From Clostridia bacterium (GTDB lineage: Bacteria > Bacillota > Clostridia > Christensenellales > Aristaeellaceae), in the NCBI GenBank assembly GCA_017537105.1, contig JAFWBZ010000019.1:1-13925 (forward strand): 13,925 nucleotides of DNA, written 5' to 3'. Shown here in pieces: positions 1 through 6,821 of this stretch. Made by a program: the position numbers and the translations under genes. Position 1 is the first letter of the stretch; each line of letters starts with the position of its first letter. The notes beneath the pieces are model-generated. The model had not been told where the DNA came from. It did not search any database and saw only the letters and a list, made by a program, of their open reading frames with translations.

Positions 1-1190
1 ACCTTCTCCATGGGCAGCTTGGCCACGGCAGAGCCGATGAACAGCACCGCGCCCACCGGCGGGGACAGCAGGCCGATGCCGCAGTTCAACACGATCATGA
101 TGCCGAACTGTATGGGCCCGATGCCGATGGACTGGGCCACGGGCAGCAGGATCGGCGTGGCGATCAGGATGATGGGCGCCATATCCATGATCATGCCCAG
201 CACTAGCAGGATCAGGTTCAAAAGCAGCGCGATGACCACCGGGTTGCTGGAGACGCTGGTGATCAGGCCGGCGGCCTTGGCGGGCACGTGCAGGTTGGTC
301 AGGCAATAGCCGAACGCGCCGGACAGGGAGATCAGTATAAGCACGATGGCCAGGGTGTCGATGCAGCTCTCCAGCGCGTTCCACACGCCCTTCCAGTTCA
401 GGCCCTTGTAGATGAACACGGACACAACCAGCGAGTAGAGGACCGCGATGGCAGCGGACTCGGTGGCGGTGAACACGCCGCCCACGACGCCCACGACCAC
501 GATCAGGATCGCGGCCAGCGCCCAGAACGAGGTGCCCAGCTGCTTGCCGAAGCGCTTGAGGGAGAATTTTTCGCCCTTGGGATAGTTGCGCTTGACGGAG
601 ATGATGTAGCTGCCGACCATCAGGCTGATCGCCAGCAGCGCGCCGGGCAGGTAGCCCGCCATGAACAGCGCGCCCACGGAGATGCCGCCCGCGGTGGTGC
701 AGTAGATGACCATGTTGTGGCTCGGCGGCACCAGCAGACCCTCGCAGGAGGAGGTGATGGTGACGGCGGTGGAGAAGTCGGCGTCATAGCCCTGATCCAC
801 CATCATCGGGATGAGGATGGAGCCCAGGGACGCGGTGTCCGCGGAGGCGGAACCGGAGATGCCGCCGAAGAAGTAGGAGGCCACGATGTTCACCATGGCC
901 AGGCCGCCGCGCATCCAGCCCACCAGGGCGTTGGCCAGCGCGATCAGCTTGTCGGAGATGCCGCCCGAGCCCATCAGCACGCCCATGGTGATGAAGAAGG
1001 GCACGGCCATCAGGCTGAAGGACCAAACGCCCTTGACCATCTGCATGGGCAGCACGCTCAGGTTCTGGCCCATGGAAATCAGGCACAGCACCGTGGAGAT
1101 GCCCACGGAGTAGGCGATGGGGAAGCGCAGGAATATCATGAGCAGGAAGCTGCCCAGCAGGATCAGGGTGGACAGGTTTTCACCGGACAT
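1..1190 (-). CDS. dctM: TRAP transporter large permease, DctM family (partial, C-terminus cut by window edge)
   Basis: Large membrane subunit of a tripartite ATP-independent periplasmic (TRAP) transporter, which moves an organic acid across the cytoplasmic membrane using a sodium or proton gradient. Translating the minus strand from the ATG at 1190-1188 gives about 396 residues with many hydrophobic helices. Family signatures are visible: GGISGSASADTASLGSILIP in the N-terminal half and GMIMDMAPIILIATPILLP near the C-terminus. DctM proteins are usually about 425-430 residues, so roughly 30 residues lie beyond the left edge. The start codon overlaps the dctQ stop as TAATG and is preceded by GGAGG inside the end of dctQ, indicating translational coupling. 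The substrate cannot be read from this subunit. The KdgF-like cupin nearby suggests a sugar acid rather than the C4-dicarboxylate of the founding member. Confidence 0.95.
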   Translation of the reverse strand, partial: MSGENLSTLILLGSFLLMIFLRFPIAYSVGISTVLCLISMGQNLSVLPMQMVKGVWSFSLMAVPFFITMGVLMGSGGISDKLIALANALVGWMRGGLAMVNIVASYFFGGISGSASADTASLGSILIPMMVDQGYDADFSTAVTITSSCEGLLVPPSHNMVIYCTTAGGISVGALFMAGYLPGALLAISLMVGSYIISVKRNYPKGEKFSLKRFGKQLGTSFWALAAILIVVVGVVGGVFTATESAAIAVLYSLVVSVFIYKGLNWKGVWNALESCIDTLAIVLILISLSGAFGYCLTNLHVPAKAAGLITSVSSNPVVIALLLNLILLVLGMIMDMAPIILIATPILLPVAQSIGIGPIQFGIMIVLNCGIGLLSPPVGAVLFIGSAVAKLPMEK

Positions 1191-1738
1191 TACGCCTGCA
1201 CCTCCTTTTCCGCATCAACGGGTTTGAAAAATGCTTCAATATGCTGGAAGATCTGCTCCAGCTCGAAGATGATCATGCCGACGCCGGCCACCGGCACGGG
1301 CATGTACATCCAAATCTGGCTCAGCTTGGGCAGGGAGGAATACTTGGCGAACTTGGCGATGTTGCCGGTGGGGCTGACCACCTTTGCGCCCTGCACCAGC
1401 AGGATCACGCCCAGGATCAGCACGGCGATGTCCGCCAGCAGGTCCAGGCAGAGCAGCGCCTTCCGGGGCAGGTACTTGTCAAAGGCGGTCATGCGGATGT
1501 GGCTGCGCTGGCGGATGGCCAGCGTGGCCGAGAGCACCGCCATGTAGACCATCAGCGTCAGTATGATTTCCTCGCTCCAGTGGGGCGCCGTGAAGAAGGG
1601 GAAATAGCGCCCGGCCACGGTGACCGAGGTGATGATGATATCCGCAATCAGCAGCAGCTTGCAGATAAACAGCATGATCTTGTAGGCCCAGTCATAGACG
1701 GGCTTGATCTTTTCCAGCGCTTGGAAAAAAGCGGGCAT
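1190..1738 (-). CDS. dctQ: TRAP transporter small permease, DctQ family
   Basis: Small membrane subunit of the TRAP transporter; it partners DctM and is needed for transport. The 182-residue protein has four predicted membrane helices at about residues 20-42, 55-74, 94-116 and 138-160. Between helices 1 and 2 it carries the family signature: GRYF followed by HWSEEI at residues 53-58, then a conserved RxxSHIRM turn near residue 80. Length is normal for the family. The ATG at 1738-1736 is preceded by GAGGAGG at a suitable distance. The gene sits between dctP (134-nt gap containing a strong hairpin) and dctM (1-nt overlap). The C-terminal tail KPVDAEKEVQA is short and hydrophilic. Confidence 0.95.
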   Translation of the reverse strand: MPAFFQALEKIKPVYDWAYKIMLFICKLLLIADIIITSVTVAGRYFPFFTAPHWSEEIILTLMVYMAVLSATLAIRQRSHIRMTAFDKYLPRKALLCLDLLADIAVLILGVILLVQGAKVVSPTGNIAKFAKYSSLPKLSQIWMYMPVPVAGVGMIIFELEQIFQHIEAFFKPVDAEKEVQA

Positions 1739-1805
1739 TGTCAGGCCTCCTCGGGTTCAGGTTTCGGTGGAATCCTTCTGACGGTTTTTGCACTGACAGA
1801 AATCA

Positions 1806-1833
1806 GGGGCGCAGGGGTCATGCCCTGCGCCCC
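1806..1833 (-). promoter_or_regulatory. Intercistronic hairpin between dctP and dctQ
   Basis: A perfect 11-bp stem (GGGGCGCAGGG at 1806-1816 with CCCTGCGCCCC at 1823-1833) closes a 6-nt loop. No run of U follows on the minus strand, so it is not a canonical intrinsic terminator. In many binding-protein transporter operons a hairpin after the binding-protein gene protects that transcript segment from 3' exonucleases or partly terminates transcription, giving more binding protein than permease. That role is inferred here from position and strength. Confidence 0.7.
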
Positions 1834-1872
1834 CGACGGGTCATCCACTGCTCAGGTATCCGCTGTGCGGGA

Positions 1873-2862
1873 TTACTGCAGCGCCAGGATCTGCTCGTAG
1901 AGGTCCTCCATGCCGGCGATGTTCTCTTCCAGCACGGCCTTGGTGGCTTCCTGCCAGGGGGTCTTGTCCTCGACCTCGGTGACGGTGCAGCCCATGTCGA
2001 TCAGCTTCTGCTGAGCCTCTTCCTGCTTCGCAGTGACGGACTCCTTGCAGACCTGCATCGCATAGTCGGCGGCCTCCTGCACCATGGCCTGCTGCTCCTC
2101 GGTCAGCTTGGCCAGGGCGGCGTCGGTGGCGATCAGCTCGATGGTGCCCAGGGTGTGGCCGTCCTTCAGCAGGTAGGGAGCGACCTCCTGGAAGGAGTTG
2201 GACAGGTAGTTGGTGATGGGCTGCTCGGCGGCATCCACAACACCGGTCTGCAGCGCGCTGTACAGCTCGCCGAAGGAAACGGGGGTGAAGGCGGCGCCCA
2301 GGCCCGCGATCATGCCGGTCATGATCGGGTCGTCAGACACGCGGATCTTCAGGCCCTTCAGGTCTTCGATGGTCTGGACCTCGGTCTTGGAGAAGAAGTG
2401 GCGGAAGCCCTCTTCGCCGTAGGCCAGGCCGTTGAAGGGCAGGCCGACTTCCTTGGACTCGGCCAGGAACTCCTTGGCCAGGTCGCTGCTCACGAAGTTC
2501 CAATAGTGGTCCTCGCTGGTGAACACGTAGGGCAGGGTCAGGAACACGCTCTTCTGCGCGCCGTACTGGTTCAGCGCGAAGGCGGAGATGCGCACGATGT
2601 CCACGGAGGTGTCGCCGCCCAGGATGTTGGCGAGCACGGTCTTCTCATCTCCCATGACGCCGCTGGCCTGGATGTCCACCATGACGGCGCCGCCGGACAG
2701 CTCCTCCAGCTTCGCCTTGAAGGCCAGGGCCACGTCGCCGACGACGGTGCCTTCCACCGGGTTCACTTCCGCGTAGGTCAGGGTCACGGGCTCCTCGGCC
2801 AGCGCCGCGGCACAGCTCAGCAGCATGACCAGAACGATTGCGATGCTAAACAGCTTCTTCAT
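1873..2862 (-). CDS. dctP: TRAP transporter solute-binding protein, DctP family
   Basis: Extracytoplasmic solute receptor that binds the substrate and delivers it to DctQM. The 329-residue product starts with a classic signal: MKKLF, a hydrophobic core, then LLSCAAALAEE. Either C17 is a lipoprotein cysteine (LLSC, an imperfect lipobox) or signal peptidase I cuts after ALA. The DctP fold is evident: TLTYAEVNP at the mature N-terminus, DLKGLKIRV at residues 167-175 with the conserved arginine (R174) that in this family salt-bridges the substrate carboxylate, and ALQTGVVDAAEQP at 203-215. I chose the ATG at 2862 over an upstream in-frame start because it begins the signal peptide and has GAGGAGG about 9 nt before it. 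The leader is transcribed divergently from the AraC regulator. A uronate-type substrate is inferred from neighbours, not seen in the protein. Confidence 0.95.
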   Translation of the reverse strand: MKKLFSIAIVLVMLLSCAAALAEEPVTLTYAEVNPVEGTVVGDVALAFKAKLEELSGGAVMVDIQASGVMGDEKTVLANILGGDTSVDIVRISAFALNQYGAQKSVFLTLPYVFTSEDHYWNFVSSDLAKEFLAESKEVGLPFNGLAYGEEGFRHFFSKTEVQTIEDLKGLKIRVSDDPIMTGMIAGLGAAFTPVSFGELYSALQTGVVDAAEQPITNYLSNSFQEVAPYLLKDGHTLGTIELIATDAALAKLTEEQQAMVQEAADYAMQVCKESVTAKQEEAQQKLIDMGCTVTEVEDKTPWQEATKAVLEENIAGMEDLYEQILALQ

Positions 2863-2890
2863 TGTGGGGTTCCTCCTCTTTGTATGTTCC

Positions 2891-2909
2891 AAGCGAAGGG
2901 AATTCGCTT
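2891..2909 (-). promoter_or_regulatory. Small hairpin in the dctP leader
   Basis: AAGCGAA (2891-2897) and TTCGCTT (2903-2909) form a 7-bp stem with a 5-nt loop, upstream of the dctP ribosome-binding site. It may stabilise the leader of the dctP message. It is short, and chance occurrence is possible. Confidence 0.35.
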
Positions 2910-2973
2910 CGGATTCCACAGCGGCGGGCACAAACGCCCCTTACTATCATTCAACCACATTTTGTCCGAAAAG

Positions 2974-2992
2974 TACATGGTTTTAACATGTA
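2974..2992. promoter_or_regulatory. Palindromic operator candidate in the dctP/araC divergent region
   Basis: TACATG-N7-CATGTA is a 6-bp-arm palindrome in the AT-rich middle of the divergent intergenic region. Its right edge is 6 nt before the -35 of the plus-strand regulator promoter (2999). On the minus strand its edge lies about 4 nt upstream of a weak -35-like TTCGGA (2966-2971) that precedes a poor -10 (TAGTAA, 2942-2947) for dctP. A weak promoter with an adjoining operator fits activation of dctP by the neighbouring AraC protein. AraC-family sites are more often direct repeats, so a different palindrome-binding regulator is possible. Confidence 0.45.
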
Positions 2993-2998
2993 ATAACA

Positions 2999-3027
2999 TT
3001 GCAAAAAACATCAAAAAACGATATAAT
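2999..3027 (+). promoter_or_regulatory. Sigma-A-type promoter for the AraC-family regulator
   Basis: The -35 is TTGCAA (2999-3004) and the -10 is a perfect TATAAT (3022-3027), with a 17-bp spacer rich in A. The expected start of transcription is about 3034, giving a leader of roughly 34 nt that contains the strong AAAGGAGGTGA ribosome-binding site (3053-3063). Confidence 0.75.
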
Positions 3028-3067
3028 GTAACGCAGATCACAGCATTGGGGCAAAGGAGGTGAACCC

Positions 3068-3967
3068 ATGGCGCAAATCCTGCTGAATCCCTTCGACCAC
3101 AGGCAGTACATGCGGCGGGAGAACTTTGAGATCTTCCACTACAACAATCCCGGCTCCTGCTCCTGCGCGCCGCACCGGCACGACTTTTTCGAGCTGTACT
3201 ACCTGCTGGGCGACGAGATGGACTACATCGTGGACGGCCTGCGCTATCCGCTGCGGGAAGGCTGCGTCATGCTGATGGCGCCGGGACAGATCCACCGCCC
3301 GGACGTGCACGGCCCGGTCCGAAACCTCGATCGCTTTGTGCTCTGGCTCTCCGCGGACTACGTCAGGGCCATCACCGGCACCCTGCCCCACTTCCGCTAC
3401 GCGCTGCTGGGAGACATGACCGGCCGCAACCTGCTGCAGCCCGATGCGGAGACCAGCGCCATGATGCGCGCGCTGCTGTTCGCCCTTCAGCGGGACAGCG
3501 CAGGCAGCGACCCGGACAGCGCCGTGCTGTGCCGCAGCATCGTCACCCAGCTGCTCATCTACTGCGTGCGCAGCATCTCCCGCGCGCCGGAGGCACCGCC
3601 CCACCGGGCGGAGCACCGCTACCACGAGATCATACGCATCTACGAGTACATCGGCGCCCACCTGGGCGAGCCGCTGAGCGTCGCCGGGCTGGCGGAGCAG
3701 TTCTTCATGGACAAAAACACGCTGACCCGCCAGTTCAAGCGGCAGGTGGGCATGACTCCGGGCGACTACATCCGCCGGCGCAGGCTGGAGACGGCCCGGG
3801 CCCTGATCCACGACGGAACGAGCATGCAGGAGGCCTGCGCCGACTGCGGCTTTTCCGATTACAGCGCCTTCTACCGCGCCTTCCGGCAGGCCTTCGGCAT
3901 GGGACCCAGCGACTACGCCGCCCAGTGCCGCGGCGCCGCGGCGCCCGCGGACGTCGGAAAGGAGTGA
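3068..3967 (+). CDS. AraC-family transcriptional regulator with N-terminal cupin sensor
   Basis: A 299-residue DNA-binding regulator, normal length for the family. The N-terminal half is a cupin-like ligand-sensing domain with the motif HRHDFFELYYLLGDE (H36, H38, E42) and a second cupin strand around GCVMLMAPGQIHRP (residues 65-78). The C-terminal 100 residues form the AraC/XylS tandem helix-turn-helix: first helix pair at about 203-224 (SVAGLAEQFFMDKNTLTRQF), second at about 252-275 (EACADCGFSDYSAFYRAFRQ). The ATG at 3068 follows a near-ideal ribosome-binding site. It is transcribed divergently from the TRAP operon and precedes a KdgF-like cupin, so control of uronate-type uptake is the likely job. 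The effector cannot be read from the sequence. Confidence 0.93.
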   Translation: MAQILLNPFDHRQYMRRENFEIFHYNNPGSCSCAPHRHDFFELYYLLGDEMDYIVDGLRYPLREGCVMLMAPGQIHRPDVHGPVRNLDRFVLWLSADYVRAITGTLPHFRYALLGDMTGRNLLQPDAETSAMMRALLFALQRDSAGSDPDSAVLCRSIVTQLLIYCVRSISRAPEAPPHRAEHRYHEIIRIYEYIGAHLGEPLSVAGLAEQFFMDKNTLTRQFKRQVGMTPGDYIRRRRLETARALIHDGTSMQEACADCGFSDYSAFYRAFRQAFGMGPSDYAAQCRGAAAPADVGKE

Positions 3968-3970
3968 GCC

Positions 3971-4504
3971 ATGGGCAACGGGGATATCGTCGTTCGGGTC
4001 CGCATGGACGCCCGAACCTTCAAGCGCTTCAGCCGGTTTGACACCTTCCGGCTGCGTCGGCGCTGGGTGCGCCCTGCGGGCTTCGCGCTGATCCTGTGCG
4101 CCTTCGCCGCCGTCGCGCTGCTGAGCCGGCGGCCCCAGGCGGGCGTCATCGCGGCGGTGCTGCTGGCGGTGGGCCTCGGCCTGCCGCTGGTCTACGTCGG
4201 GTCGTACCTCTCCCAGCTGAACGCGCAGGCGCAGCGCCTCGGGCTGGACCTGCCGCGCCACGTCTACACCGTCACCCTGGACTTCGACGGCATCCGGGTG
4301 GAGGGCGCTCCGGGAAGGCAGGAGACCCTCTCGGTGCGATGGCAGGACGCCCCGGCCGCCTTCCGGGCGAAGGGCTGCGTCTATCTGTACGTCAGCCCCG
4401 CGCGGGCCTTCCTGCTGCCCGACGGCCAGGCCAGCGTCGACGACGACGCGCTGTGGGCCTGCCTGGTCGGGCACATGGGCGACCGGTGCAGGGACCGCCG
4501 CTGA
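3971..4504 (+). CDS. YcxB-like two-helix membrane protein
   Basis: A 177-residue protein with two membrane helices (about 35-51 and 57-79) flanked by a basic stretch RLRRRW, and a C-terminal cytosolic domain at about 95-170. That domain reads like the YcxB family: YTVTLDFDGIRVEG, then SVRWQD, then VYLYVSPARAFLLP. The family is widespread in Firmicutes and its function is unknown. The ATG at 3971 lies 3 nt after the regulator's stop, with its GGAG ribosome-binding site inside the end of that gene, so the two are almost certainly cotranscribed. The usual basic residues after the LLP motif (IPKR-like) are replaced by DGQ. No role in sugar metabolism is evident. Confidence 0.72.
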   Translation: MGNGDIVVRVRMDARTFKRFSRFDTFRLRRRWVRPAGFALILCAFAAVALLSRRPQAGVIAAVLLAVGLGLPLVYVGSYLSQLNAQAQRLGLDLPRHVYTVTLDFDGIRVEGAPGRQETLSVRWQDAPAAFRAKGCVYLYVSPARAFLLPDGQASVDDDALWACLVGHMGDRCRDRR

Positions 4505-4525
4505 TTCCCTTTGTTTCCCGGCGGA

Positions 4526-4551
4526 CCGGGCGGCGCGCATTGCCCGCCCGG
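4526..4551 (+). promoter_or_regulatory. Hairpin(s) in the leader between the YcxB-like gene and the cupin gene
   Basis: CCGGGCGG (4526-4533) pairs with CCGCCCGG (4544-4551) as a perfect 8-bp stem. An alternative stem, TTCCCGG (4515-4521) with CCGGGAA (4548-4554), competes for the same 3' arm. No U-run follows, so a simple terminator is unlikely. The two mutually exclusive pairings could tune readthrough into the cupin gene, though high GC makes chance pairings common. Confidence 0.35.
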
Positions 4552-4613
4552 GAATCGCGCACAAACACCGACAGGCGCCGCGGCGCTTTCCGCGGACCGG
4601 AAGGAGAAAAGCC

Positions 4614-4946
4614 ATGAAAGCCAACGTCGTATTCCACGCAGACGCCCCGCTTCAGGACCTGGGCGGCGGGGTCTCCCGCCGGGTACTGGCCTACACCGAA
4701 TCGCTGATGATCGTCGAGGTGCACTTCGCGGCGGGCGGCGTGGGCAGCGTCCACACCCATCCCCACTGCCAGAACACCTATGTGCAGTCCGGCCGCTTCC
4801 GCTTCACCGTCGACGGCGAGGCCGTGGAGGTCGGACCGGGCGACACCCTCGCCTTCCCCTCCGGCATCCCCCACGGCACGCTTTGCCTGGAGGCCGGGAC
4901 CCTGCTGGACATCTTCACCCCGATGCGGGAGGACTTCGTGCGCTGA
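4614..4946 (+). CDS. kdgF: KdgF-type cupin, probable unsaturated-uronate linearising enzyme
   Basis: A 110-residue single-domain cupin. KdgF converts the cyclic 4,5-unsaturated uronate released by pectate or alginate lyases into the linear 5-keto-4-deoxyuronate that feeds the KDG pathway in the cytosol. Metal ligands are visible in HTHPHCQ (H47, H49, Q53) and in GIPHG (H87). Gln instead of Glu at the third ligand is the KdgF pattern. The C-terminal LLDIFTPMREDF supplies D99, F101 and R105 with the same D-x-F-x3-R spacing as the catalytic trio I recall for the Yersinia enzyme (D102, F104, R108). The ribosome-binding site is GGAAGGAG before ATG 4614. It lies 109 nt after the YcxB-like gene, downstream of the AraC regulator and divergent from the TRAP operon. 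Alternative: a generic small cupin of unknown substrate. Confidence 0.78.
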   Translation: MKANVVFHADAPLQDLGGGVSRRVLAYTESLMIVEVHFAAGGVGSVHTHPHCQNTYVQSGRFRFTVDGEAVEVGPGDTLAFPSGIPHGTLCLEAGTLLDIFTPMREDFVR

Positions 4947-4983
4947 GGCCATCCCAGGACGGGAATCGGGCCGGAAACGCCCT

Positions 4984-5023
4984 GCGGCCGCCGCGGAGAC
5001 TCCGGACTCCGCTGCGCGGCCGC
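4984..5023 (+). terminator. Imperfect GC-rich hairpin after the kdgF gene
   Basis: GCGGCCGC (4984-4991) pairs with GCGGCCGC (5016-5023), and CGGAG (4994-4998) pairs with CTCCG (5007-5011), with internal bulges. It lies in the 131 nt between the cupin stop and the next promoter. It lacks a U-run, so it is at best a weak or factor-assisted terminator. Confidence 0.35.
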
Positions 5024-5077
5024 CCCTCCCCCGCGTTCTCCAATTATGTCATGAAACTGTCACATATTCCGCGTAAT

Positions 5078-5106
5078 TTGCCGGAAATATGATGCTATAC
5101 TATATA
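5078..5106 (+). promoter_or_regulatory. Candidate promoter of the motor operon
   Basis: TTGCCG (5078-5083) and TATATA (5101-5106) are separated by 17 bp within a local AT-rich patch, in a region otherwise very GC-rich. A partly overlapping TATACT (5096-5101) is a possible alternative -10 without a well-placed -35. Expected start is near 5113, leaving a leader of about 93 nt before the ATG at 5206. Confidence 0.6.
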
Positions 5107-5117
5107 AGGATAACCAT

Positions 5118-5139
5118 AGGGGCGAAGTATGCCCTTTTT
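5118..5139 (+). promoter_or_regulatory. Attenuator-like hairpin with U-run in the motor-operon leader
   Basis: AGGGGC (5118-5123) pairs with GCCCTT (5131-5136) over a 7-nt loop, including one G-U pair, and is followed directly by a run of five T (5135-5139). It starts only a few nucleotides after the predicted transcription start, so it could terminate early transcripts. The stem is short, so efficiency is uncertain. Confidence 0.4.
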
Positions 5140-5157
5140 GCCTGAAAACCGCGAGGA

Positions 5158-5180
5158 TTCGGCAGGCCGCGCCTGCCCGA
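5158..5180 (+). promoter_or_regulatory. Second leader hairpin upstream of the motor operon
   Basis: GGCAGGC (5161-5167) and GCCTGCC (5171-5177) make a 7-bp perfect stem with a 3-nt loop, extendable by TCG/CGA around one bulged base. It ends about 16 nt before the GGAGG site (5196-5200) of the first motor gene and may affect its translation or message stability. Confidence 0.4.
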
Positions 5181-5205
5181 CACTTCTTGTACTCCGGAGG
5201 TGCCT

Positions 5206-6774
5206 ATGAAATTTCTGCAATATCTCCAGTCGATGTTCTCCGGCTCGCTCAGCGGCATATCGAATCTGGTGGTCTACGTCGCCATCGTCGTGCTCTTCGT
5301 GATGGGCCTGGTGCGCTGCGTATTCCCGGTCACCCACACCCGCGGCGTGCTGAAGCGCGCCATCCGCTCCATCCGCGCCGGCGGCGAAAAAAAATACGCC
5401 TGGCAGGAGGACGGCTTTCTCGGGAAGGGCGCGCTGTACGCCCACTGGAGCGAGTACCTGAACAACCTGTTCTTTGCCGACGGCCGCTATCATAACGCCA
5501 GCAACGTGGAGGATTACATCAACGAAGAGACCGTGATCTACGGCCCTGGGCGCGTGTCCTTCGCGGACGCGCTGCCGGGGCTTTTGACCTCGCTGGGCTT
5601 CCTGGGCACGCTGATCGGCCTAGCCCAGGGCCTGTCCGGCTTTAAAATGACCGACTCCGCCGCGGTGCAGGAATCCATCGTCACGCTGATCCCCGGCATG
5701 CGCTACGCCTTCATGACCTCGATCTTCGGCGTCATCGGCTCCGTGCTGTTCACGCTGATCATCCGCGCGGTCTACGGCGCCACCGAGCACACCCTGACGC
5801 AGTTCTACAGCGCCATGAGCCGCCACGCCGGCGTGCTGAGCGTGGACCCCATGACCCAAATCGCCATCTACCAGCAGGAGCAGACCGCGCTGATCAAGAC
5901 GATGTCCAAGGACCTGAACGGCAAGTTCACCGAGGCCGTCTCCGAGGCCATCACCCAGGCCGTGAAGCCGCTGAACGAAACCATGGGCGGCTTTGTCAAC
6001 GGCATCTCCAAGGAGCAGGCCCGTCTGATTGACGCCGTGCTGGAGCACTTCATCGACCGGCTGGACGGCGTGCTGAACGGCGAGCTCAAGCGACTCAGCC
6101 GCGTGCTTGACGAGACGTCCCAGCTCCAGCAGGAGAACTGCGACGCCATTCGCGCCAGCATGTCCGGCGCCGCCGACACCTTCAACGACCTGCGGGATAT
6201 GCAGGGCCTGATTCAGGACATGCTCGAGGGCATGTCCGGATACGTGCAGCAGCTCAACCGGTCCCGGGCCGAGGTCGACGAGGCCCTGCTGCGCATCCAG
6301 TCCGCCGTGGAGAAGATGGAGCTGGTATCCCGCCAGGAGACCGGCTACCTGAAGACCGTGAGCGCCGTGCAGGCGGACATCACCCGCTCCGCCGAGAACA
6401 TGGCCGCGTCGCTGAATCGCATCGCCGGGCGCTTCGCCGAGGAAAGCAGCGGTGCCTCCGCCTCGATGCAGACCGCCGCGGGCGAGCTGCGGGCCGCCGC
6501 CGAAAAGCTGGCGGAGACCCACCAGCAGGCCACGAAGTCCATCATCGACGAGCTCAACGCCACGCTGGACGCCTATCGGGATTACGTCAACCAGTTCACA
6601 CAGCGCGTGGACTACCTGGCCTCCAACATCTCCGGCGCCCTGGAGCAGATGCCCGAGGCCGTTTCCGAAACCAACAACCGCTTCCTGGACCAGATGGACG
6701 CCCTCACCGACGCCCTGGAGCAGGCCCAGGGCGGCCTGAACAGCGCCGTCGACAGGCTGTACGGCCGGCGCTGA
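5206..6774 (+). CDS. ZorA/MotA/TolQ/ExbB-like ion-channel subunit with long helical cytoplasmic tail
   Basis: A 522-residue inner-membrane protein of the MotA/TolQ/ExbB superfamily, whose pentamers surround a B-subunit dimer and turn ion flow into rotation. Three membrane helices are visible: about 20-40, 121-143 (DALPGLLTSLGFLGTLIGLA, the signature with small residues) and 161-188 (LIPGMRYAFMTSIFGVIGSV). Three helices plus a long tail match ZorA and ExbB rather than four-helix flagellar MotA. Residues from about 190 to 522 are almost entirely helical and charged, with coiled-coil character, as in the cytosolic tail of ZorA. I take ATG 5206, 5 nt after GGAGG, over the overlapping upstream GTG at 5200, which would sit within the ribosome-binding site. 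It heads a three-gene operon with the matching B subunit 47 nt downstream. No Zorya effector is adjacent. Confidence 0.88.
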   Translation: MKFLQYLQSMFSGSLSGISNLVVYVAIVVLFVMGLVRCVFPVTHTRGVLKRAIRSIRAGGEKKYAWQEDGFLGKGALYAHWSEYLNNLFFADGRYHNASNVEDYINEETVIYGPGRVSFADALPGLLTSLGFLGTLIGLAQGLSGFKMTDSAAVQESIVTLIPGMRYAFMTSIFGVIGSVLFTLIIRAVYGATEHTLTQFYSAMSRHAGVLSVDPMTQIAIYQQEQTALIKTMSKDLNGKFTEAVSEAITQAVKPLNETMGGFVNGISKEQARLIDAVLEHFIDRLDGVLNGELKRLSRVLDETSQLQQENCDAIRASMSGAADTFNDLRDMQGLIQDMLEGMSGYVQQLNRSRAEVDEALLRIQSAVEKMELVSRQETGYLKTVSAVQADITRSAENMAASLNRIAGRFAEESSGASASMQTAAGELRAAAEKLAETHQQATKSIIDELNATLDAYRDYVNQFTQRVDYLASNISGALEQMPEAVSETNNRFLDQMDALTDALEQAQGGLNSAVDRLYGRR

Positions 6775-6821
6775 CGCGGGATTTGCCCGCCATGCCCTGT
6801 GCCTGAGAGGGGGGATTGCGA

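Noticed and set aside
288..1547. Long plus-strand open frame rich in His, Gln and Gly
   Set aside because: It is the antisense shadow of dctQ and dctM, which have clear family motifs, ribosome-binding sites and an overlapping start/stop. High GC removes stop codons from the opposite frame.
3038..4624. Long minus-strand open frame opposite the AraC, YcxB-like and cupin genes
   Set aside because: It has low-complexity Arg/Ala/Gly composition and no ribosome-binding site, and it spans three genes with recognisable products on the plus strand.
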